Assembly: GCA_015487755.1 (NCBI GenBank)
Contig: WFPG01000099.1
Span: forward strand, 1-10,016
Source of the DNA: Acidobacteriota bacterium
GTDB taxonomy: Bacteria; Acidobacteriota; Holophagae; Thermotomaculales; Thermotomaculaceae
Reading direction: 5' to 3'
Length of the DNA stretch: 10,016 bases
The stretch's first letter is position 1; each line of letters opens with the position of its first letter. The notes below the pieces were generated by a model. That model had not been told where the DNA came from and did no database searches. It worked only from the letters and a program-made list of their open reading frames with translations. Of the stretch, positions 1-7,757 are shown in pieces. The translations under genes were made by a program, and so were the position numbers.

Positions 1-3000
1 GGGATAAAGATCTTTCTGCAAAAAGAAACCCCTAAAAGTGCCAAAGAAGAAAAAGTTACAAGACAAAGCACACCTTCCGAAATAGCCGCAAAGATTGAGC
101 CTTCTGGTGTTTTAAACTACTTTCCCGAGAGTTTGACAATTTACTTCTCTGAGCCTCTTTTCGGCACATCGGGGGTTATAATTGACTCAAACGAAATATC
201 AAATTTTATTGAGATAAAACCGCAAATAAAGATTAAAGGAAATTGGTTAAACTCAAATACATTCTTTATAAAATTTCTATCAAAACTCAAACCTGACACC
301 GAATATACTGTTTTACTTAAAAAAATCCCCTTAAAAAGGGATACAGGTTTTAAATTTAACCCTCAAACATTTACCTTTACCACTCCTCAATTAAGGCCTC
401 TATCCGTAACCGCTTTAAGCATTGCGGGAGAAAAAGCAAAGTTGCAGGTCAGGTTTAACTTTCAGGTATATTTGGGCAATATTAAAAAATTCATTGAGAT
501 AAGGGACAAAAACGGAAACAAAATCCCCATAAAATCAATAACATATGCTACAACAAACAACAATGCCCTAAAAGATACCCTTATTTTAACCTGCTCTATC
601 CCAGAAGCAGGCGTTTACAAGTTCATCGCCCACAGCGGTATTAAATCCATTGAGGGCTTTCAAACAAACAGAGACTATGCAATTGAATTTTCCGCAGGAT
701 TTAAATCACTCCCCATTTTTGTGAAAAATGTAAGGGTAAGGGATTTGGGGGATATGTTTTCTATAGACTTTAGGGTAATCACATTGAAAAACAGGCCTGT
801 AACACTTAAAAAGGAATCATTGAAAAATTTTATAACCGTTTCCCCCGACACAGAATTTTTTGCCTACCCGACAAAGGGGCATTTGACAATAACGGGAAGT
901 TTCCTTCCCGGCAACAAATACAGGGTTTTCCTTTTTTCAGGGCTAAAAGGGGAAAACGGCGAAACCCTTAAAAACGACTTTAAAACAACGGTTACAATAC
1001 CTAAACACAAACCCAAACTTATGTTTTTATATAAGGGAAGGTATTTCGGGACAAAGGGTGAGTGGAAATTCCCCATTGTTGCCAAAAGGCTGAAAGAGGT
1101 AACCTTAAACCTCTACCTTATCCCTCAACAAAACCTGACTTTATGGTACTCATACGCAGGCGGCTCAAACTGGGATGTTACAAACTTCGGAAAATTAGTT
1201 GAAAAAAACTACAAAATTAAAATCCCTCAAAAGTCAGGGGGGCTTTACTTCCTTGACTTGAAAAAACTTATCTCCAAAGTTGAAAAGGGTGTTTATGTAC
1301 TAAAAGCAAGGGCATATTCAAAAGAGACAAAAAGGTACTACAACGATGTCGCAAAGTTCACAATATCCAACCTTTCAATAATCTCAAAATGGAATGACAA
1401 AAAGGTTGCCCTGTGGGTTGTAAACTCTGACAATGCCTCGCCAGTTCAGGGGGCAGATGTAAAAATTTACGATTCGGCAAATATAGAAAAGGGAAGCGCA
1501 AAAACCGATTCAAACGGCTTTGCGGAAGTGAAACTTACAGGCAAAAAATCAAGTTATTTAATAACCGCAAAAACAAAGGACGACTGGACTTATTTGAAAT
1601 TATGGGATTCAAAACTGCCTACCTCAAACTTTGATGTCAACGGAGACAACCCTCAAAGAGACTACATCGCATATATGTATTTTGAGAGGGATCTGTACAG
1701 GCCGGGGGAAACGGTGCACCTTGCGGCAATTGTTAGAAAAGACAAAACATATTCGCCTATGTCAATACCGATAAAAATTCAAATATTAAACCCTGAAGGG
1801 AAAAAGGTAAAAGAGTTAAGCGGGTTAACCGACAAAAACGGCTTTGCAGAGTTTGAATTTAAAACATCCACATCTTTTATTACAGGCAAGTATCAGTTTA
1901 ACCTTTTCATTGCCGACAAAAATGTATATTCCTCTACTGTTTTTATTGAAACCTTTGCGCCTGAAAGGATGGAGTTAAAGGTAAAATTCCCAGAACACAT
2001 AAACCTCAAACAGCCGTTTACAATAGATGCTGAAGCCTATTACCTGTTCGGCGCTCCCGCAAGCGGGGAAAGCATTAGCGGAAATATCTCGCTAACTGAA
2101 ACAGATTTCTCCCCTGAAGGTTATAAAAACTACTCATTCGGGCCTTTGCCTTACTACTATGAAAGGGCAAGGGTGGCAAAAACAATTGACAAAACAAGGT
2201 TGAACAAAAAGGGAAAAGCAAAAATCAGGGTATACTTTAAATCATTACCTGCATTTTACAACCCTGTTGACTTCAAGGTTTACCTTGAGGTAAGCGAAGC
2301 GGGAAGCGGCAGGGTAACCAAAAAGATATTCAACAAAACACTTTACCCCAAGGATTATTACATAGGACTTACCTGCGGGGCTTCAAAGGTAACGGCAAAT
2401 GTTCCTTTAAAGATACAGGGGGTTGTACTGGACAAAAAAGGTATACCTGTCAACAACCCTCAAAAACTGAAGTACAGGATTTACAGGGTTGTTTACAATT
2501 ACAGTTACTACTATTACGACCAATTTTCGTGGAGAAAGAATTCAACACTTATCCCTTTAACCAAAGAGAGGGAATTAACCGCAAAAAACGGAAGGTTTGA
2601 GATAAACTATACCCCACAGTCTTCCTATGACGATTTAGTGGTAGAGGTTAGCGGGGATAAAAACTTCAGCCAACTCTTTATAAACGGCTGGGGGTGGAGT
2701 ATTGACAACAAGGCTGAAACTCCCGAGGTGCTTTTAATCAAGCCTGATAAAAAAGAGTACGACACAGGCCAAACGGCAACCGTTAAAACAAAAATCCCAT
2801 TTGACGGAAAGATACTATGGACTGTTGAAGCGGACAAACTTTTAGAGTACAAGTGGCAGCAAGCACAGGGCAAAGTATCCTCATTCAGTTTTAAAATCCC
2901 CGAAGGCTACCCATGCGTCTATGTTTCGGCACTGTTAATCCACACCGGGGACAATTACCTCGTATCAAGGGCATTTGGGGTAAGAAGGATAAAGATAACC

Positions 3001-5289
3001 CCGAAAAAACTAAAACTTAACCTGAAATTGGATATCCCCGAGCAGATAAAACCGGGGAATTACCTGACTGTAAACCTGAAAGGGGACGGTGAATACGAAG
3101 CCACAATATCAATAGTGGATGAAGGAATTTTACAGATTACAAACTTTAAATCTCCAAACGCTTTTAGCGGGATATTAAGGCCTATTGCCTTAGGGTTTGA
3201 AAGCGCCGATGGATTCGGCTGGCTTGTTAAGAAGTACCTCGCCACAGGCGGGGGAATGGCAATGCAGAAGAAAGGCTTTGCCCAGCCTCAATTTACAAGA
3301 ATTATCTCAATATGGAGCGGGAAACTGAAATCAGATTCAAGCGGAAACCTGAAGTACAGGGTTAAAATCCCGCAGTACAACGGCAAATTAAGGGTTATGG
3401 TTACGGCTGTTTCAAAAGACAGGTTAGGCGGAATTTCAAAGTATGTAACCGTAAAATCAGATTTAATTGCAACTCCGACTGTGCCGAGGTTTCTAACAGT
3501 AAAAGACAAATTTTCTATACCCGTAACCTTGATAAATACAACAAAGAAAGAGATTAAAGGAACTTTGAGAGCAAAGATTGAAAATGCGAATATTTCCGAA
3601 TTTAACAAAAACTTTTCACTTTTAAAAGAGGGAAAGAAAACAATCTTTATACCCCTTACCGCAGGCGACAAACCGGGGAAATTCAAGATAAGCATAACTG
3701 TTTTCGGTAACGGCGAAAAACAGTATGCCGAAGAGTTCACAATCCCCGTGTATCCCTCAACTACAAAGGCGACAACAACAAGCACTTTTACGGTAGATGT
3801 GAACAAAAAGAATATTAAGACTTTCTTTGAGAACTATGAAAGTTTAGGCTACGAGGGAGAGATTTACATATCAACAATACCGGGGATAAACAAACTATAC
3901 TTTACAAAAACGCTGATAGGTTACCCCTACGGCTGTATTGAGCAGGTTTCAACAAAAACCCTTGCAATGATTAAACTTGAAAAACTCCTTCCCTTTATTG
4001 ACAAAGATATATCCCTTGAAAAGTACAGGGAGTATGTTCAGGACGGAATAGGGCAAATACTTTCAATGCAAACCTACTCGGGAGGCTTCTCTTACTGGCC
4101 GGGAGGCTCATACCCTGAAGAATGGGCAAGCGCTTATGCAACCCTTGTTTTAATTGAGGCAAAAAATTCAGGCTTTGCGGTTCCTCAATCGGCAATTGAC
4201 GCAGGGTTAAACTATATTCAAAGTATTAAAATAACCCCGCCTTTAGCGGTTTATGTGCTTTCAAAGGGCGGCAGGCTGCAAAAGAACCCGGCGGACATTC
4301 AGGAATTTGAAGAAATTGTAAAAACTCACAATATTAAACTCACACCTTTAATGTGGTACACAGCAGCACTTTACAATTGTGGGAAAAGCGAGACGGCGAG
4401 AATGCTTTTTGAGAGGGGGTTAAAATTAAAGCCTGAAAATATTGAAAAATTACAGGGCGACTTTTACACCCCTATAAAGGGAGAGGCTATAAGAATATTT
4501 GTCGGGGAAGAGATAAACTACGACAAAGAAGTTCTGGCAAAATTGATAAACAACCTATCAATAAGCCTTTCAAAAAGAAACAAGCCTTACTACTACACCA
4601 CACAGGAACTTGCATGGTCAATGCTTGCAATAGGTAACTTTGTCAACAAGTATGTGAAAGGTGTTTCATTTAACGCAACCTTAACCGTTGACGGGCAAAG
4701 GGTTAAAGGGAAGTTTGAAAATGGTGTTTACAAATTCAAGGCATTCAACCTTCCTGAAAAAACAGACATTGTGGTGGCGTGCAACAAAACCCCGTTCTAT
4801 GTTGACATAGTGCACAAGGGTTTTAAAAAGAATGCACCTAAAAAAGCAATTTCAAACGGCATAACAGTTACCGAACAACTCTTAAACTACAAAACAGGGA
4901 AGGCAATAAACAAACTAAAACAGGGTGAAATTGCGGTACTTAAAGTAACGGTTCAGTCAGACGGTGACTACTACCCCAACTCGGCAATTGAAATACCCCT
5001 TGCGGGGGGGTTAGAGGCTGAAAACCCGAGGCTTAATTCACAATCACTGCCTCAATGGGCTTACAATGAGGATGAAACACCGCCAGACTATATAGACATA
5101 AGGGATGAAAAGATAATTGTATTTACCACAATTACCGAAAAGAAACAGCACTTCTACCTTTTGGTTAGGGGGGTTACTCCTGGAGAATTCTACCTATCTC
5201 CCGCATTTGCGGTTGTAATGTACAAGCCGTTTATAAACGGAAGGGCAAAACCGGGCAAAGTAGTCGTAGAAAAAGCAAATGGCTTTTAA
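1..5289 (+). CDS. Bacterial alpha-2-macroglobulin family protein (YfhM-like), 5' end outside the window
   Basis: Presumed periplasmic broad-range protease trap. Cleavage of a bait segment triggers a conformational change and exposes a reactive thioester. The frame is open from base 1, and the 44 codons before the first candidate start (TTG at 133) already belong to the first beta domain, so the true start, signal peptide or lipobox lies upstream. The visible part is 1762 codons (window codon numbering), longer than E. coli YfhM (about 1650). Order: Lys/Glu-rich linker (1-30); several Ig-like macroglobulin domains; MG2 with the hallmark LYRPGETVH (565-573); bait-region domain (about 909-1045); Gly/Met-rich stretch (about 1083-1097); A2M domain (about 1100-1190); helical thioester domain with YGCIEQ (Cys1312); bMG10-like C-terminus with PAFAVVMYKP. 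The thioester Cys, Glu and Gln are intact, so this looks like a working type I macroglobulin. It overlaps pbpC by 11 nt. Domain borders are estimates from motifs. Confidence 0.95.
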   Translation, partial: GIKIFLQKETPKSAKEEKVTRQSTPSEIAAKIEPSGVLNYFPESLTIYFSEPLFGTSGVIIDSNEISNFIEIKPQIKIKGNWLNSNTFFIKFLSKLKPDTEYTVLLKKIPLKRDTGFKFNPQTFTFTTPQLRPLSVTALSIAGEKAKLQVRFNFQVYLGNIKKFIEIRDKNGNKIPIKSITYATTNNNALKDTLILTCSIPEAGVYKFIAHSGIKSIEGFQTNRDYAIEFSAGFKSLPIFVKNVRVRDLGDMFSIDFRVITLKNRPVTLKKESLKNFITVSPDTEFFAYPTKGHLTITGSFLPGNKYRVFLFSGLKGENGETLKNDFKTTVTIPKHKPKLMFLYKGRYFGTKGEWKFPIVAKRLKEVTLNLYLIPQQNLTLWYSYAGGSNWDVTNFGKLVEKNYKIKIPQKSGGLYFLDLKKLISKVEKGVYVLKARAYSKETKRYYNDVAKFTISNLSIISKWNDKKVALWVVNSDNASPVQGADVKIYDSANIEKGSAKTDSNGFAEVKLTGKKSSYLITAKTKDDWTYLKLWDSKLPTSNFDVNGDNPQRDYIAYMYFERDLYRPGETVHLAAIVRKDKTYSPMSIPIKIQILNPEGKKVKELSGLTDKNGFAEFEFKTSTSFITGKYQFNLFIADKNVYSSTVFIETFAPERMELKVKFPEHINLKQPFTIDAEAYYLFGAPASGESISGNISLTETDFSPEGYKNYSFGPLPYYYERARVAKTIDKTRLNKKGKAKIRVYFKSLPAFYNPVDFKVYLEVSEAGSGRVTKKIFNKTLYPKDYYIGLTCGASKVTANVPLKIQGVVLDKKGIPVNNPQKLKYRIYRVVYNYSYYYYDQFSWRKNSTLIPLTKERELTAKNGRFEINYTPQSSYDDLVVEVSGDKNFSQLFINGWGWSIDNKAETPEVLLIKPDKKEYDTGQTATVKTKIPFDGKILWTVEADKLLEYKWQQAQGKVSSFSFKIPEGYPCVYVSALLIHTGDNYLVSRAFGVRRIKITPKKLKLNLKLDIPEQIKPGNYLTVNLKGDGEYEATISIVDEGILQITNFKSPNAFSGILRPIALGFESADGFGWLVKKYLATGGGMAMQKKGFAQPQFTRIISIWSGKLKSDSSGNLKYRVKIPQYNGKLRVMVTAVSKDRLGGISKYVTVKSDLIATPTVPRFLTVKDKFSIPVTLINTTKKEIKGTLRAKIENANISEFNKNFSLLKEGKKTIFIPLTAGDKPGKFKISITVFGNGEKQYAEEFTIPVYPSTTKATTTSTFTVDVNKKNIKTFFENYESLGYEGEIYISTIPGINKLYFTKTLIGYPYGCIEQVSTKTLAMIKLEKLLPFIDKDISLEKYREYVQDGIGQILSMQTYSGGFSYWPGGSYPEEWASAYATLVLIEAKNSGFAVPQSAIDAGLNYIQSIKITPPLAVYVLSKGGRLQKNPADIQEFEEIVKTHNIKLTPLMWYTAALYNCGKSETARMLFERGLKLKPENIEKLQGDFYTPIKGEAIRIFVGEEINYDKEVLAKLINNLSISLSKRNKPYYYTTQELAWSMLAIGNFVNKYVKGVSFNATLTVDGQRVKGKFENGVYKFKAFNLPEKTDIVVACNKTPFYVDIVHKGFKKNAPKKAISNGITVTEQLLNYKTGKAINKLKQGEIAVLKVTVQSDGDYYPNSAIEIPLAGGLEAENPRLNSQSLPQWAYNEDETPPDYIDIRDEKIIVFTTITEKKQHFYLLVRGVTPGEFYLSPAFAVVMYKPFINGRAKPGKVVVEKANGF
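3934..3945 (+). other. Thioester motif Cys-Ile-Glu-Gln of the alpha-2-macroglobulin
   Basis: The codons tgt-att-gag-cag encode C-I-E-Q in the context GYPYGCIEQ. In this family the Cys side chain and the Gln carboxamide form an internal thioester that attaches covalently to a trapped protease. E. coli YfhM has CLEQ and animal A2M has CGEQ. An intact motif separates this protein from the macroglobulin subtypes that have lost the thioester. The following sequence (about 3970-4600) is helical and Trp/Tyr-rich (GGFSYWPGG), as expected of a thioester domain. Confidence 0.9.
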
Positions 5290-7588
5290 ATTAAAGAAGT
5301 TAACTAAATCAAAAATAATTCGGGGGATTCTATATCCCCTCTTTTTCTTTATCCTGCTCGTCTATTTAGTACCCTTGCCTGAAAAAATAACACACACCCA
5401 ATACTCAACGGTAATCAAAGACAGAAACGGCAGGGTGTTAAGGGTTTACTTAACAAAAGACGAAAAGAGAAGGATATACATTCCCTTGAAAAAGATTGAC
5501 CCGCTTCTCATAAAGTCAACAATCGCCTACGAAGACAGGTTTTACTACTACCACCCGGGCTTTAACCCTGTTTCAATATTAAAAGCGGCATATTTAGACA
5601 TAAAAAATAGAAAGATTATTTCAGGCGCTTCCACAATACCAATGCAACTTGCAAGGATTGTAGAGCCTAAACCGAGAACAATAATCTCAAAAATAATAGA
5701 ATTGTTCCGTGCAATTCAATTTACTTTAAGGTTGGGGAAGGACAGAACCCTTGAGTTATACCTTAACCTTGCACCTTACGGGGGAAACATTGAAGGAGTG
5801 GGATCCGCTTCTTTAAGTTATTTCGGGAAACTTCCACAAAAATTAAGGCCGGGGCAGATAGCCTTTCTGGTATCCCTTCCCCAATCCCCAAGTTTAAGAA
5901 TGCCGGGGGCAAAAAATAGAAGGGACGCAAGGGATAAAGTTTTAAAGAGAATGCTAAAAAACAAACTTATAGACAAAACAGAATACAGAAAGGCTTTTGA
6001 GATCCCGCCGCCAAAGAGAATAAAAAAATTCCCGTTTTATGCCCCTCACATATGCGACTTTGCAAAAAAACTCTATCCTGACAAAAGAGAAATTGTTTTA
6101 AGCGTTGATTTAATTTTACAAAAAAGGTGTGAACGCATATTGAAGTCATACAAAAACCACATATTTTTAAACGGCGCTTCAAATGCGAGCATTGTGGTAA
6201 TTGATAATGAAAACTCAAAGGTTGTGGTTGCAATAGGCTCCCTTGACTACTTTGACAGAGAACACTCGGGACAGGTAATAGGTTTCAACGCCTACCGCTC
6301 ACCCGGCTCAACTCTAAAGCCGTTTCTTTACGCATTGGCACTTCAAAAAGGGGTAATTACAACCGAAAGTTTAATAGAAGACGCTCCGTACAATCTAAAC
6401 GGCTTTTCCCCGAAAAACTTTTCAGGTGAATGGCACGGGCTTGTTACAGCCGAAAATGCGTTATCTCTATCGTTAAATATGCCCTTTGCAATACTCCTAA
6501 AAAGGACAGGCTACAGAGACTTTTACTCGCTATTAACAAGCCTGAACCTTAAAGGGCTATTAAATCAAGACGCTTACGGGTTAGCCATAATAACAGGGGG
6601 AATGGAAACAAGGCTTTTAGACCTAACAAACGCATACTCTTCCCTTGCAAGAGGGGGAATTTTTATCCAGTGGAGCATACTTGAAAAAGAAAAGCCTCAA
6701 AAACAAAAACAGGTATTAAGGTACGGCGCATGCTATTTGACATTAAAAGCGTTGAAAAAAAGGGGGAGGCCTGACGCTCCCGAATTAAGAAACTTTTTAT
6801 TCCCTCAAGGGGATATTTACTGGAAAACAGGGACATCGTGGGGAAGAAGGGACGCATGGAGCATAGGCTTTAAAAACAGATACACGGTAGGGGTATGGTG
6901 CGGAAACTTCAGCGGAAAGGGAGCAAGCGGGATTGTAGGCTCAAACTTAGCCTCTCCCATAATGTTTGACATAATAAGAGCAATAAACAGGGAAAACGGC
7001 AAACTAAAATGGGAATGGAAGGGAATTGCAGACACCGAAGAAACCGAAGTGTGCAAATTTTCAGGCTACAGGCCAAATTCATTCTGCCCCGAAACAAAAA
7101 AAATATTAACTGTAAAGGGAGTGCACCCGTTTTTGCTATGCAAATTTCACAAAAGGGTTTTGCTTGAAAAAAAGAGCGGCAAACTTGCCTGCCCCAACAA
7201 ACACTACAAAAAAGGGGAATTAACGAAAAAAACAATAGTTGTTTTTCCGCCATTGGTAAGTTTCATACTAAAAAGGGGATATATGCCTCAATACCCGAAA
7301 AACTGCGGCGGGGAATCGGCAGTAAGCACAATAAAGATACTCTCTCCCCTACCCAACACAACAATAATACTGCCAAAGGGGTTAAGCGTCTCTAACACAA
7401 TCCCCCTTCAGGCGACAACAACAGCAAAAGACGGGGTAATATACTGGTTTGTAAACGACAAATTCATAGGCACCACAAACTCGGGACAAAAACTCTTCAT
7501 AACCCCAAACTCAAACACCTTAAAAATCGTCGCCGTTGATTCATCCTCCTCCCTCACCCGCACCACTCTCCGAATAAAACGAGAATGA
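5279..7588 (+). CDS. pbpC: Penicillin-binding protein 1C: bifunctional glycosyltransferase/transpeptidase
   Basis: Inner-membrane class A PBP of 769 residues, a normal length for PBP1C. It polymerises lipid II and cross-links peptide stems in the periplasm. A basic N-terminus is followed by one membrane anchor (about 13-33). The GT51 domain has catalytic Glu85 in AYEDRFYYYHPG, GASTIPMQLAR (116-126), LELYLN with Glu159, and SLPQSPS. The transpeptidase has S344-T-L-K (acylated Ser344), S398-L-N and K516-T-G-T-S. The next segment has VCKFSG...FCPET...LCKFHK, the cysteine pattern typical of PBP1C. A BiPBP_C beta domain closes the protein (about 684-768). The ATG overlaps the end of the macroglobulin gene in another frame. 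There is no strong Shine-Dalgarno upstream (purine-rich but no AGGAG), so translation is probably coupled. The macroglobulin-PBP1C pairing is known in many Gram-negative bacteria. No key residue is missing. Confidence 0.96.
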   Translation: MAFKLKKLTKSKIIRGILYPLFFFILLVYLVPLPEKITHTQYSTVIKDRNGRVLRVYLTKDEKRRIYIPLKKIDPLLIKSTIAYEDRFYYYHPGFNPVSILKAAYLDIKNRKIISGASTIPMQLARIVEPKPRTIISKIIELFRAIQFTLRLGKDRTLELYLNLAPYGGNIEGVGSASLSYFGKLPQKLRPGQIAFLVSLPQSPSLRMPGAKNRRDARDKVLKRMLKNKLIDKTEYRKAFEIPPPKRIKKFPFYAPHICDFAKKLYPDKREIVLSVDLILQKRCERILKSYKNHIFLNGASNASIVVIDNENSKVVVAIGSLDYFDREHSGQVIGFNAYRSPGSTLKPFLYALALQKGVITTESLIEDAPYNLNGFSPKNFSGEWHGLVTAENALSLSLNMPFAILLKRTGYRDFYSLLTSLNLKGLLNQDAYGLAIITGGMETRLLDLTNAYSSLARGGIFIQWSILEKEKPQKQKQVLRYGACYLTLKALKKRGRPDAPELRNFLFPQGDIYWKTGTSWGRRDAWSIGFKNRYTVGVWCGNFSGKGASGIVGSNLASPIMFDIIRAINRENGKLKWEWKGIADTEETEVCKFSGYRPNSFCPETKKILTVKGVHPFLLCKFHKRVLLEKKSGKLACPNKHYKKGELTKKTIVVFPPLVSFILKRGYMPQYPKNCGGESAVSTIKILSPLPNTTIILPKGLSVSNTIPLQATTTAKDGVIYWFVNDKFIGTTNSGQKLFITPNSNTLKIVAVDSSSSLTRTTLRIKRE

Positions 7589-7609
7589 AAAAACATCCGA
7601 AAACTTAAA

Positions 7610-7671
7610 AAAGTTGAACTGGCTGGTTGATTGTGTAAGAATTAATTTATCCGTTAACTTTATACTTTTTT
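7610..7671 (+). terminator. Weak candidate terminator after pbpC
   Basis: AAAGTT-G-AAC (7610-7619) can pair with GTTAACTTT (7653-7661): nine pairs with one bulged G, around a 33-nt loop, followed by TATAC and a run of six T. The stem is mostly A-T and the loop long, so this is a poor intrinsic terminator. A second small hairpin, AACTT/AAGTT (7602-7615), overlaps it. It is listed only because a transcript end is expected between pbpC and the next promoter. Confidence 0.2.
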
Positions 7672-7694
7672 GCAGGGTTTTTGTGAAAATAAAA

Positions 7695-7723
7695 TTAACC
7701 TTGTTTAAACAATTGATTATAAT
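7695..7723 (+). promoter_or_regulatory. Sigma-70-type promoter for the WD40 gene
   Basis: A perfect -10 box TATAAT (7718-7723) lies exactly 17 nt after TTAACC (7695-7700), which matches four of six -35 consensus bases. Transcription would start near 7730, leaving a leader of about 28 nt before the GTG start and including the ribosome binding site. The surrounding gap is very AT-rich, so chance TATAAT matches are possible. The optimal spacing and the position just before a clear RBS support the call. It suggests the WD40 gene is transcribed independently of pbpC. Confidence 0.6.
7701..7712. promoter_or_regulatory. Perfect 12-bp palindrome in the promoter spacer, possible operator
   Basis: TTGTTTAAACAA is identical to its reverse complement and fills the first 12 of the 17 bases between the proposed -35 and -10 boxes. 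A dimeric regulator bound here would block RNA polymerase. The symmetry ends at 7700/7713. CAATTG (7710-7715) and ATTATAAT (7716-7723) are further short palindromes next to it, as expected in AT-rich DNA, so operator function is inference. Confidence 0.35.
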
Positions 7724-7743
7724 TTGTGAAACATTTTTCATTA

Positions 7744-7750
7744 TAAGGAG
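7744..7750 (+). promoter_or_regulatory. Ribosome binding site TAAGGAG fixing the WD40 gene start
   Basis: TAAGGAG is a strong Shine-Dalgarno match. It ends 7 nt before the GTG at 7758 and 13 nt before the in-frame ATG at 7764. The usual spacing of 5-9 nt favours GTG as the start; the choice changes the protein by only two residues. Confidence 0.8.
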
Positions 7751-7757
7751 TTTTAAA

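Noticed and set aside
133..135. TTG as the start codon of the macroglobulin gene
   Set aside because: The reading frame is open from base 1 and the preceding codons (AKIEPSGVLNYFPESL) form the first strand of the same Ig-like domain; no RBS precedes it. The gene is cut by the window edge.
2494..2520. Tyrosine-rich run YNYSYYYYD in the macroglobulin
   Set aside because: Bacterial macroglobulins commonly have an aromatic-rich stretch at this place, so it is not a low-complexity insertion.
3288..3806. 172-residue open frame on the minus strand
   Set aside because: It lies wholly opposite the A2M domain coding sequence, has no recognisable domain, and is a shadow of the plus-strand gene.
5004..5010. 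Run of seven G in the macroglobulin gene as a phase-variable tract
   Set aside because: It is short, the frame stays open, and it encodes Gly-Gly in a motif expected in the C-terminal domain (PLAGGLE), so chance codon use explains it.
7661..7666. TATACT as a second -10 box
   Set aside because: No acceptable -35 hexamer lies 16-18 nt upstream; the TATAAT at 7718 has better spacing and position.
7541..7741. 66-residue minus-strand open frame spanning the intergenic gap
   Set aside because: No Shine-Dalgarno before its ATG; a third of it is antisense to the pbpC end with a low-complexity tail; it overlaps the plus-strand promoter region.
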